From Corallincola platygyrae (lineage in GTDB: Bacteria > Pseudomonadota > Gammaproteobacteria > Enterobacterales > Neiellaceae): a stretch of 64,000 nucleotides of DNA. This document shows, in pieces, positions 9,075 to 16,496 of this stretch. The DNA lies in the NCBI RefSeq assembly GCF_039544265.1, contig NZ_BAABLI010000033.1:59745-123744 (forward strand), in the 5' to 3' direction. A model generated the notes under the pieces. That model was given only the letters and a program-made list of their open reading frames with translations. It did no database searches and was not told the DNA's origin. Each line of letters begins with the position of its first letter. Positions within the stretch are counted from its first letter, which is position 1. Made by a program: the position numbers and the translations under genes.

Positions 9075-9211
9075 GAGACTAATCCCTTTTATTTGTTTAT
9101 TACTTCGTTATTTGAGAAACCAACATTCCCTTGGGAGAGTTAGCTAACTTGCCTCTATGTGCTCGTTTAGTTAATTCTCCGATGTTCAGCTTAAGTGCCT
9201 GTCGCTGACCA

Positions 9212-9247
9212 CCTGACTTTAATCACCCCCCGGCGTCCAAAGTCAGG
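9212..9247 (-). repeat. Inverted repeat at predicted lamB mRNA 5' end
   Basis: The 9-bp arms CCTGACTTT and AAAGTCAGG are separated by 18 bases. If transcription starts near 9245, as the CRP spacing predicts, the mRNA would begin with this stem-loop. It could also be an operator overlapping the start site. Confidence 0.55.
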
Positions 9248-9251
9248 GCAG

Positions 9252-9294
9252 ATGCTAAACCCGGCTACTTAAACTTTCTGTGATTCCCTTCACA
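9252..9294 (-). promoter_or_regulatory. CRP-dependent lamB promoter
   Basis: The site at 9279-9294 is TGTGA-N6-TCACA, a complete match to the CRP core consensus. Its centre lies 41.5 bases from a start near 9245, and a -10-like TAGCAT sits exactly at 9257-9252. This is the geometry of a class II CRP promoter reading into lamB. Catabolite control of maltoporin is well known in enterics. Confidence 0.75.
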
Positions 9295-9335
9295 AGATAG
9301 TTACAAGTGTAGAACCTAATGTGAAAAATGTTACT

Positions 9336-9355
9336 GAACATTCGCTCTAATGTTC
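9336..9355. promoter_or_regulatory. Dyad site upstream of lamB
   Basis: GAACATT and AATGTTC are exact inverted repeats with a 6-base spacer, the size of a dimeric repressor or activator site. Two further AATGT copies lie at 9318 and 9327. The regulator is unknown. Confidence 0.4.
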
Positions 9356-9428
9356 GCCCTTATATACAAATACAGGCCGCATGTTAACTGGGTAAAATGG
9401 GTTTATTACATTTTTGTGCGCCATGTAT

Positions 9429-9466
9429 AAAAAAGACAAAAGGCCGCAAAGTGCGGCCTTTTGTCT
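9429..9466 (-). terminator. truC terminator
   Basis: A perfect 14-bp stem AGACAAAAGGCCGC with a 5-base loop is followed on the minus strand by TTTTT. It begins 23 bases after the truC stop. Confidence 0.9.
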
Positions 9467-9489
9467 GTAATATTTTTTCATTTACAGTT

Positions 9490-10221
9490 TCAAACAGGTG
9501 TCCAATTTTCTCGTTCCAGCAGCGCAAGCCAGTTGGCTGTCCATTCGGCCTCGGCTGACACTGTTCTTCCACTCAGCGGATGCTCAAAACTAATACTGGT
9601 TGCTCGAAGCAATAGTTCGTGGCATTCAAACTCATTTCTAAACAAACGATTATGTCTACCATCGCCATGGGTTGTATCGCCGACAATGGGGTGTGAAATA
9701 TGTGCGAGGTGGCGGCGCAATTGATGTTTGCGACCAGTTTTTGGTTTTAATCGAAGCAGCGAATACCTCGCTTCGGGGTATTTCCCTACGGGGATGGGAA
9801 GCGTCAGATGTTTTAAAGCGACATAATCAGTCACCGCGGATTGTGCTTCTTTTTCCCCTGAGGAAAAGCGGTCAGCCACCTTATCCACCTTAGGTTTAAG
9901 CGCATAGTCTATGGTTCCACTTCCGTTAACATATCCTCTAACAATTGCATGGTATTCCTTGTTTACTTGATGCAACTCAAATAACTGCGCCAGCCTATTT
10001 GCCATTTCAGAATTCAGGGCGAAAACCAAACAGCCAGACGTTGGCTTATCTAACCTGTGTACAGGGAAAACATGCTGACCAAGCTGGTTTCGCAAAGTCT
10101 GCATTACAAAACGCGTTTCATGTTTGTCCAAAAACGAACGGTGCACCAACATACCAGCGGGTTTGTCGATAATAACGATATCTTCATCTTGGTAGAGTAT
10201 GGGGAGTGGTCTGTCGTCCAT
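9490..10221 (-). CDS. truC: tRNA pseudouridine(65) synthase TruC
   Basis: The 243-residue protein belongs to the RluA/TruC family. The catalytic motif HRLDKPTSG is at 55-63, with the nucleophilic aspartate at D58, and the family motif GRKHQLRRHLAHISHPIVGD follows near 170. TruC makes pseudouridine at position 65 of some tRNAs. It is preceded by yqcC with a 3-base gap, the same pair seen in E. coli, which supports TruC over other RluA paralogues. Confidence 0.92.
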   Translation of the reverse strand: MDDRPLPILYQDEDIVIIDKPAGMLVHRSFLDKHETRFVMQTLRNQLGQHVFPVHRLDKPTSGCLVFALNSEMANRLAQLFELHQVNKEYHAIVRGYVNGSGTIDYALKPKVDKVADRFSSGEKEAQSAVTDYVALKHLTLPIPVGKYPEARYSLLRLKPKTGRKHQLRRHLAHISHPIVGDTTHGDGRHNRLFRNEFECHELLLRATSISFEHPLSGRTVSAEAEWTANWLALLERENWTPV

Positions 10222-10224
10222 ACC

Positions 10225-10548
10225 TTAAGCACCCTGCCCTTGTAACAAGCTGTCAAGAGACCTTAACTTAGCGACCAGCGCCTGAACATGAGGATTGCTA
10301 TTGTCCAAAGTATGCTCAGCCATAGGGGCAATATCACAGCGCACAGGTAATGGTTGCTCTTGCTCGATGATATGATTCATCTTGGGCAAAAAGACAAATT
10401 GCAGCCATTGTTCAAATGGCATCGAATCACAGCAGAACGGTTGACTGGACTGCAACGCCGCTTCTGAAGGCGCCTCTGAACTCCACAAGTTGGCGTCACG
10501 AAGTTGGTGAGCGATCTCTCCCAGATAAATCTTAACCTTCAGTTCCAT
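10225..10548 (-). CDS. yqcC: YqcC family protein (DUF446)
   Basis: This small cytoplasmic protein of 107 residues has conserved segments IAHQLRDANLWSS and MPFEQWLQFVFLPKM that fit the YqcC/DUF446 helical-bundle family. Its biochemical role is unknown. The ATG at 10548 is chosen because GGAGG lies 7 bases ahead; an upstream in-frame start at 10581 has no such site. It is co-transcribed with truC, so a link with tRNA modification is possible but unproven. Confidence 0.85.
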   Translation of the reverse strand: MELKVKIYLGEIAHQLRDANLWSSEAPSEAALQSSQPFCCDSMPFEQWLQFVFLPKMNHIIEQEQPLPVRCDIAPMAEHTLDNSNPHVQALVAKLRSLDSLLQGQGA

Positions 10549-10586
10549 TAGCCTACCTCCACTTAATGCCATGGATAACACAGCCC

Positions 10587-10614
10587 TTGAGGCTGCAATG
10601 AGGAACTATATAAT
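10587..10614 (+). promoter_or_regulatory. Promoter for the DUF3549 gene
   Basis: A -35 TTGAGG, a 16-base spacer and a perfect -10 TATAAT lie 31 bases before the ATG at 10645. It is divergent from yqcC. Confidence 0.7.
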
Positions 10615-10644
10615 AACCGCCGCTTTCGCAGAGGAACACAAAAC

Positions 10645-11652
10645 ATGGGTGAACTGGATATTTGTTGTACACAGCTTGGCATCAAACTGGCTGCGTATAA
10701 TCTGGGACGTCGGGTAACACGCCTTTCACAGGCTGATTTCAGCCAGCATCAAATGCAGGCACAGCCCTATCCATATCCATTACAGCAACACGCACTCGTA
10801 GCAATCACGTTAGAGCACCCTTCAGCACCTTTTGAGCCTGCGATTTGGTGTTTAAAGTTGCCATTAGATGAGCAGGGGTGCATCGACTTCCCTTCTGTAC
10901 ACCATATTGCCGGCTTGCTGCAAAACAGCTTTAACCATGCAGTGGATGGTGAGGAGCGGGAAAGTATGCTGAAGAACAATCCGTTTGCTATTAGCCCGTC
11001 GCAGCAGCAACTTGCTTTACTGACGTCACTTATCCGTAAAGACAAGAAGCAACCCGCCAGTAAATACTATGAACAGGTCGCAGAATATTTTTCCGGCCAA
11101 ACAGAGATAAGTCAGTGGCAAAACCTTTCGCTGCAGGGTATCGCAGACCTTGCAACACGCCGTGATGCCATGACTTTTATGCAAGCGGAGCAATTGAATC
11201 GTTTTCCGCCTGAAGCTATCGCGGGTTTCGCCGCGGCAGCAGAGCAAACAGGCGTATCATCAAATCAAGCGGAGCAAATCTCAATTGCACTCATGGCTGA
11301 AAAGGACCTGCAACGTCAACTTCTATATGTGCGCTGCATTCTGCACCCGGAGAATCACAACCTGTTAGAAAAAGCGCTCGATAAACTGTTAACAGGCTCC
11401 CTGGGAGCAGAGCCCGACCTGTACATTCTCATAGCAGGGCGAGGCTGGGAGTTGCTAAAGGGCCAAAACCTTAAGATTTATCTGGAACGGTTAGCGGCAT
11501 TGGAAGACATTCCCCTGTTTGTCAGTCTACTCACCGACTTGTTTGGCATCCCAAGCCTTAAAGCCGAACTGCATATGGCGATTCGCTCACCAGAGCGAAG
11601 TGCTGAGCTGGCAAATGCTATCGGACACTTTTTTAAAGCGGTAAGGGGTTAA
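10645..11652 (+). CDS. DUF3549 family protein
   Basis: A 335-residue soluble protein without signal peptide or membrane segment. I place it in the DUF3549 family by length, by its position beside yqcC-truC as in Vibrio and Shewanella relatives, and by its helical C-terminal half, which looks like repeated short helices. Function is unknown. The start has GAGG upstream and a consensus promoter before it. No catalytic motif is evident. Confidence 0.6.
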   Translation: MGELDICCTQLGIKLAAYNLGRRVTRLSQADFSQHQMQAQPYPYPLQQHALVAITLEHPSAPFEPAIWCLKLPLDEQGCIDFPSVHHIAGLLQNSFNHAVDGEERESMLKNNPFAISPSQQQLALLTSLIRKDKKQPASKYYEQVAEYFSGQTEISQWQNLSLQGIADLATRRDAMTFMQAEQLNRFPPEAIAGFAAAAEQTGVSSNQAEQISIALMAEKDLQRQLLYVRCILHPENHNLLEKALDKLLTGSLGAEPDLYILIAGRGWELLKGQNLKIYLERLAALEDIPLFVSLLTDLFGIPSLKAELHMAIRSPERSAELANAIGHFFKAVRG

Positions 11653-11662
11653 CAACCAGGCA

Positions 11663-11995
11663 TTAGCGGGAGCTGATGCCTTTCATATGTTTGTTTAGTC
11701 GCCCGGTCAGGAAATCAAACAGCATCCGCCAATCCCCCAAAAAACTGTACAACGGGTATTGAAAAGTTGCAGGCCGGTTCTTCTCGAAACCAAGATGGCC
11801 TATCCAGGCAAATCCATAACCGATTAGCGGCAAAACCAACAACCAAAGCCAGCTGGCAGTAACAATCACCCAAGCCAAGCACACTATCACCAGGCAGCTA
11901 CCTATATAGTGCAGCGCACGGCACCGTGGGTCCTGATGTTCAGACAGATAATAGGGATAGAACTCGCTAAAGGATTTATATCGACGCGCTGACAT
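11663..11995 (-). CDS. Mpo1-like protein (DUF962)
   Basis: A 110-residue membrane protein with two or three hydrophobic segments between about 28 and 68. The conserved histidines occur in YYLSEHQDPRCRALHYIGS and WIGHLGFEKNRP, and YPLYSFLGDWRM is the other family signature. In yeast Mpo1 is an iron-dependent dioxygenase that shortens 2-hydroxy fatty acids; whether the bacterial members do this is not established. It is convergent with the DUF3549 gene. Confidence 0.75.
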   Translation of the reverse strand: MSARRYKSFSEFYPYYLSEHQDPRCRALHYIGSCLVIVCLAWVIVTASWLWLLVLPLIGYGFAWIGHLGFEKNRPATFQYPLYSFLGDWRMLFDFLTGRLNKHMKGISSR

Positions 11996-12086
11996 TTGAT
12001 CTCTGATTCTGAGCTTGCACTTATCCTGAGTCTATACTGATTGGACAGTCCGACAAGTTAATCCATGTGATGACAGAGGAGCCACC

Positions 12087-12317
12087 ATGTATACATCACC
12101 ACATGATCTCAGCGCTCTTTTTAACCAGCTAGGGTTGCCCAACGATAATGACAGCATCAAGGAGTTTGTCGTTAGCCATCGCATTCCGGAAGGGAAAAAT
12201 ATTTCTCAAGCATCGTTTTGGACTCCATCTCAAGCCAGTTTTCTGCAGGAAGCGGTGTCAGATGACGCAGAATGGGCTGAAACCGTGGACCAATTAGACG
12301 CCATGCTAAGAGCATAG
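12087..12317 (+). CDS. DUF2789 family protein
   Basis: This 76-residue protein starts MYTSPHDLSALFNQLGLP and contains FWTPSQASFLQEAVSDDAEW, both strong signatures of DUF2789, a small helical family of gammaproteobacteria with no known role. AGAGGAG lies just before the ATG. It is transcribed alone or with the following small gene. Confidence 0.9.
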   Translation: MYTSPHDLSALFNQLGLPNDNDSIKEFVVSHRIPEGKNISQASFWTPSQASFLQEAVSDDAEWAETVDQLDAMLRA

Positions 12318-12378
12318 CGATTGAATGGTTCACTTCATCAACCTATTGCTCGACAATAGGCTGAAACAGCCCATGTAG

Positions 12379-12693
12379 ATGAATAATATGGACCAAGAAT
12401 TAATCGCGGCTTTGAAAGAGATTTTGACCGCTGGCAAGTCCCCCTCTGTTGCACTGCTTAAGGGGCGTGTGAGCAGACGTTACAATATGCATGATCTTAT
12501 CTCTGCCGTTCAGGAAGCCAAAGCCTCCCCAGACAAGTTCTTATCAGCGGAGATAACGTCGACCAAAGTCGAAGTGAATAACACACAGACAACTGAACAT
12601 GATGTCCCTGATAAAGGTGACGTGCACGCTGAGTTAAAAGCGATCCGCCAGGAGCTGGCGGAGATAAAGCGTTTACTGCAAAAACCGAACTGA
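12379..12693 (+). CDS. Small conserved-looking protein of unknown function
   Basis: I do not recognise this 104-residue protein. Residues 5-50 form a predicted helical domain with GKSPSVALLKGRVSRRYNMH, followed by a polar linker and a C-terminal coiled-coil-like helix (HAELKAIRQELAEIKRLLQK). This resembles small DNA- or protein-binding adaptors, but that is a guess. A second possible start is three codons later. A hairpin CCTATTG/CAATAGG lies 19 bases upstream. The stop is 1 base from the stop of syd on the opposite strand. Confidence 0.65.
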   Translation: MNNMDQELIAALKEILTAGKSPSVALLKGRVSRRYNMHDLISAVQEAKASPDKFLSAEITSTKVEVNNTQTTEHDVPDKGDVHAELKAIRQELAEIKRLLQKPN

Positions 12694-12694
12694 A

Positions 12695-13231
12695 CTAGCT
12701 TCGAAGGCGCAGCTGCGAAACAAACTCAACAAGCGAGTCAGCAAGTACACTTGCGGGCTCGCACCCCACTCTCTCCTTAACAACCCGGCCGGTGTCATTT
12801 TCTACGCTGACAATAGTGTCATCGTCGATACAGCCGATGAATAAGGTGATCGACTGGTTCAATCGCTTTTTCATCAACACATGGCCTATCAGGTTTTCCT
12901 GCAGTCCTTCAAAATCCTCATCATTCCAGGGCTGAATCAGATCCAGAGCCAGCCCCCCAAACTGGGCGGGTATAATGTTGGAATAATAATTCTGATAAAG
13001 CTGCTTCACGTCGACATGAATTGCTAACTCAATCGCATTCTCCACATTATCGAAACTAGCAGGTTGTTCGCGTTTAACCGGCAGCCAACGACACACCTCG
13101 CCTGCCTGCTCTGGCTTTCCCTGAATACAGGGTGAAGGCCACTTAGGGTCCCAATGCGTCTGCGGCAACAAATCAGGCTGTTCTATCAGTCGATTAAAAA
13201 AGCTGTCGATCGCTTTGTTCATGTCAGACAT
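12695..13231 (-). CDS. syd: SecY-interacting protein Syd
   Basis: The 178-residue protein matches Syd over its whole length, including WDPKWPSPC near 30, LAIHVDVKQLYQNYYSN, and the C-terminal GCIDDDTIVSVENDTGRV. Syd is a peripheral cytoplasmic protein that binds SecY and can act as a quality check on the translocon. It is divergent from queF with a 59-base gap, the arrangement seen around E. coli queF-syd. Confidence 0.93.
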   Translation of the reverse strand: MSDMNKAIDSFFNRLIEQPDLLPQTHWDPKWPSPCIQGKPEQAGEVCRWLPVKREQPASFDNVENAIELAIHVDVKQLYQNYYSNIIPAQFGGLALDLIQPWNDEDFEGLQENLIGHVLMKKRLNQSITLFIGCIDDDTIVSVENDTGRVVKERVGCEPASVLADSLVEFVSQLRLRS

Positions 13232-13290
13232 GCTGCCTGAGTTCCTATAAATGAGTACAATACGGGCATACTAACGAACACCATACCACC

Positions 13291-14148
13291 ATGACCAGTA
13301 GCTACGATAATCACCCCGATTTACAAAACCTCTCCTTGGGCGAAAAAACTGACTACAACAGCGGGTATGCACCTGACTTGCTTCAAGCAGTACCACGATC
13401 ATTAAACCGTTCTCAGATCGGACTGGATGAAGATAACTTACCCTTCGATGGCGGAGATATTTGGACAGGTTACGAGTTGTCCTGGCTTAATAACAAAGGG
13501 CTGCCTCAAGTCGCCGTGGCAGACTTTGTACTCCCCTGCCAATCGCCGAGCCTGATTGAGTCAAAGTCTTTTAAGCTGTATCTGAACAGTCTCAATCAAC
13601 ATAAATTTTCAGATTGGCAGCAAGTAGCGGCAACGCTGGAACAGGATCTTTCTAAGTGTGCAGGAGCAAACGTCAGCGTCACACTGCACAAGCTCGATGA
13701 GTATGACGGCCAGACAATCCGAGGTTTTGATGCTATCTGTATCGACGAACAGAACATTGAAATAACGGATTACAACTATGCCCCTGATTCACTCAGTTCT
13801 GATAACGGCCAAACACCACTGAAGAAAGTCAAAGAAAGCCTTCAGAGTCATCTTCTCAAATCAAATTGCCTGATAACCAACCAGCCTGACTGGGGGTCTG
13901 TACTGATCAGGTACGAAGGACAACAAATAGACAGAGAACGGCTGCTTCGTTACCTAATCTCGTTCAGAACCCACAACGAGTTCCACGAACAGTGCGTCGA
14001 ACGGATCTTTATCGACCTGAAAACACACTTTGAACTTGAAAAACTGACTGTGTACGCCAGGTATACCCGTCGCGGTGGACTGGATATCAATCCTTTTAGA
14101 AGTGACTTCGAGCAACTTCCTGACAATTTGAGAATGGCGCGTCAATGA
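13291..14148 (+). CDS. queF: NADPH-dependent preQ0 reductase QueF (long form)
   Basis: QueF reduces the nitrile of preQ0 to the amine preQ1 for queuosine in tRNA. The 285-residue length is that of the two-domain proteobacterial form. The catalytic cysteine C193 and aspartate D200 are in KSNCLITNQPDWGS, and the NADPH-binding E(S/L)KS motif is at 90-93. It is divergent from syd. No preQ1 riboswitch is visible in the short upstream gap. Confidence 0.95.
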   Translation: MTSSYDNHPDLQNLSLGEKTDYNSGYAPDLLQAVPRSLNRSQIGLDEDNLPFDGGDIWTGYELSWLNNKGLPQVAVADFVLPCQSPSLIESKSFKLYLNSLNQHKFSDWQQVAATLEQDLSKCAGANVSVTLHKLDEYDGQTIRGFDAICIDEQNIEITDYNYAPDSLSSDNGQTPLKKVKESLQSHLLKSNCLITNQPDWGSVLIRYEGQQIDRERLLRYLISFRTHNEFHEQCVERIFIDLKTHFELEKLTVYARYTRRGGLDINPFRSDFEQLPDNLRMARQ

Positions 14149-14205
14149 TATCGCTCGCAGTGACGAAAGATTCAATCTAACATGCAAGCACTTTATTAAG
14201 AGCTG

Positions 14206-16392
14206 ATGTTTATCTTGTTGAGATCTCTAATTTTAGCTTTGGCTTTGCTGTTCCCGTTTTATTCACAGGGCTCAGTCAACGAAAACAAACTAGCGGAAAT
14301 GCGAAGTGTGCTACCACAACAGCCGCAGATTGCGCGCAAACTCGCAACAGACTGGCTTGATAGCAGCGATACCTCGCTATCCGCGGAACATAAGGCTGGA
14401 GCTAACCTCATTATTGCTAGCAGTTATATTGAGGAGAAATTGTCCCCATCTCTTGCCAGAAAGCACTTAATGTTTGCCAGAGAGCAACTTTCTACGACCT
14501 TCAACCCACACCTAACGGCGGAATCCCACCTTATCTCGGGGCGCATTTCGGCCTATTTTGATAACAATGTTTCTCTGGCAGTTATCGAGTTCGATAAGGG
14601 TCTTGAGCTATTAAACCGCGCGACAACACCCGCGCCAAGGTTACTGAAACACGCGCTCCATGAAGCATTGGGAAGAGCGTACAATGATCAAGCCAAGTAC
14701 AGCCTGGCCAGTCAGCATATGCTGGCTGCATTAGCGCTTACCCAGAAAGAAGATGACCCAGCCTTAAAAGTCTGGACCAGAGTCTATCTGGCACAATCCT
14801 ACAAAGGGCTACTCCAATCCCAACAGGCAATCAAATATCTACTGGCTGCGCTGGCAATCTCAGATCGGGCGGAGAATAAAAACCTATCGGCTTACATATA
14901 CGGAAGGCTCGGGCTGGTATACAAACAACTGTCTAACTTCGCCAGAGCACAAGACTACATTGAGCGCGCAGCGGAGCTCTATCAACAGCTTGGTGACCAA
15001 TCCAATCTGGCACATACCCTGAACTTTCTCGGTACTGTCTTTGAGCAGCAGGGATTGTATGACACAGCACTACTTCATTATCTGAATGCCCTTGAGCTGA
15101 CACGAAAGAACCCTTCACCAACGAAAGTCGGCCTGCTTTATCATAATATTGGACAAGCCTACTTGCACTTGAAGGACTATTCGAACGCTCAAAGCTATCT
15201 TGACCACGCACTGCTCGAGCTATCCCAGGCTGAGAACGCCCATTATTTAGGAGCGTCTCACCTGCTCATGGCCAAGCTTCAGTTCCAACAAAGGTTCAAC
15301 GAACAAGCGCTCTTTCATGCAAATGAAGCGCTTTCGCTCTCCTCGGATGGAGATTATCAATACACGCCAGCAGAGGCCCACGAACTTTTGGCGCAGCTGT
15401 ACGCGGATAAGCAAGACTATGAGCAGGCTTATCGTCACAAAGACAATGCCAGCCGCTTTAAAGCACCACAGCAGGCTTTGCTGCCGCCAGCAGATAACTC
15501 TGAAGAGTTCTATCAACAGCAGCAGTTGCAACGTTCGATACAAAACTTGCGTCACCAGCTAGAGGATACAACGGATAACCTCTCCTCATCCCAGAACTGG
15601 CTCCGCTTAGCAGTTGTATTCGGTCTGTTATCAGTTTTGTCTTTGATTCCATTAACACAACAACTGTTTAAACGAAGCCGTCAATTGAACCAGGTAAAAG
15701 GTGAACAAGACAAGCACCCAACGACCGGACTAAAAGGACGCAAAAAACTGCACGGGTTCCTGCTCGAAAGCGTGCGAAACTCGTTAAAAGAACACGAGCA
15801 GTTCTATGTTGATAGCAGCCAACCCATTGAAGGTTACCGGCAGTTTTACTTTCTGATAGAGATGCCGGTTATGCGACAACTCTACTATTCAAAGGGGTTC
15901 AACTACGGCCGAGAGTTTGAAGAGAGACTCGGGGCTTGCTTAGCCCAGGAGGAAACTCCAGAGTTAGTCATCTATCACCCCAGGGACTATATTCTGTGCG
16001 CAAGCTTAAGCATGGAATCTCATATATCCGAGAAGCAGGCCATCTACCGAATAACCAGTATGCTAGAGCATGTTTTTGACCAGCTTGAACTGAAAGAACA
16101 GCAGCGCATTATTTCGATTGGTGCCATTGCAATTCCATTTCTATCCAAGTCAGCAAGAGCCATCGATGGAGAAAACCTGCCTGAATTATTGCTGCTGGCG
16201 CTAAGTGGCGCCAATCAACTGCGAGTAATTAAAGGCGAGACTGCGTGGGTTGCCTTACATGCGCTGGATGCGGCTCCTGGCACATTATTCAATAGCAACG
16301 CACGCACAGGGTGTCTACTTGGGCTTCGAAAGAATCTGGTCAAAGTATTGGCATCACACAATAAGCAGCTGATTGAATGGCCAAAAGACTGA
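14206..16392 (+). CDS. TPR protein with membrane anchor and degenerate GGDEF-like domain
   Basis: The 728-residue protein has a signal peptide (1-23), a periplasmic array of tetratricopeptide repeats from about 55 to 420 (for example the helices around AYIYGRLGLVYKQLSNFARA and ALGRAYNDQAKYSLASQHML), a short coiled coil, and a single membrane segment at about 465-488. The cytoplasmic part begins with PTTGLKGRKKL near 506, which aligns with the DxLTGLxNR start of GGDEF domains, but the GGDEF signature itself is replaced by HPRDYILCA at 591-599. It is therefore unlikely to make cyclic-di-GMP. The next gene is an intact diguanylate cyclase, which suggests a sensor or partner role. Confidence 0.7.
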   Translation: MFILLRSLILALALLFPFYSQGSVNENKLAEMRSVLPQQPQIARKLATDWLDSSDTSLSAEHKAGANLIIASSYIEEKLSPSLARKHLMFAREQLSTTFNPHLTAESHLISGRISAYFDNNVSLAVIEFDKGLELLNRATTPAPRLLKHALHEALGRAYNDQAKYSLASQHMLAALALTQKEDDPALKVWTRVYLAQSYKGLLQSQQAIKYLLAALAISDRAENKNLSAYIYGRLGLVYKQLSNFARAQDYIERAAELYQQLGDQSNLAHTLNFLGTVFEQQGLYDTALLHYLNALELTRKNPSPTKVGLLYHNIGQAYLHLKDYSNAQSYLDHALLELSQAENAHYLGASHLLMAKLQFQQRFNEQALFHANEALSLSSDGDYQYTPAEAHELLAQLYADKQDYEQAYRHKDNASRFKAPQQALLPPADNSEEFYQQQQLQRSIQNLRHQLEDTTDNLSSSQNWLRLAVVFGLLSVLSLIPLTQQLFKRSRQLNQVKGEQDKHPTTGLKGRKKLHGFLLESVRNSLKEHEQFYVDSSQPIEGYRQFYFLIEMPVMRQLYYSKGFNYGREFEERLGACLAQEETPELVIYHPRDYILCASLSMESHISEKQAIYRITSMLEHVFDQLELKEQQRIISIGAIAIPFLSKSARAIDGENLPELLLLALSGANQLRVIKGETAWVALHALDAAPGTLFNSNARTGCLLGLRKNLVKVLASHNKQLIEWPKD

Positions 16393-16496
16393 TGTTTGAT
16401 TTAGAAAAACAAACAGTTGGAAAAAGCGCTATGTTTATAGTTGAATGCTCAGTAAATGTTATAGTCGGCATCCAATAGAGATTCAGGAAGAGTGAG

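Larger units (their letters stand above)
9075..9489. promoter_or_regulatory. lamB regulatory region and truC 3' region (415 bases without a gene)
   Basis: This gap holds, from right to left, the truC terminator (9429-9466), a dyad GAACATT-N6-AATGTTC (9336-9355), a CRP site (9279-9294), a -10 element (9252-9257), an inverted repeat at the predicted mRNA 5' end (9212-9247) and a small palindrome AGTTAGCTAACT (9138-9149). The predicted lamB leader is about 170 bases. I could not find clear MalT boxes (GGGGAKGAGG) on either strand. I see no convincing small gene. Confidence 0.6.

Noticed and set aside
9075..9489. MalT boxes upstream of lamB
   Set aside because: I scanned both strands for GGGGAKGAGG by eye and found only weak partial matches such as GGGGGGTGATT, with no repeated arrangement.
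10645..14148. Horizontally acquired defence island between yqcC and queF
   Set aside because: The genes are conserved gammaproteobacterial families with base composition like the surroundings; no nuclease, toxin or mobile gene is present.
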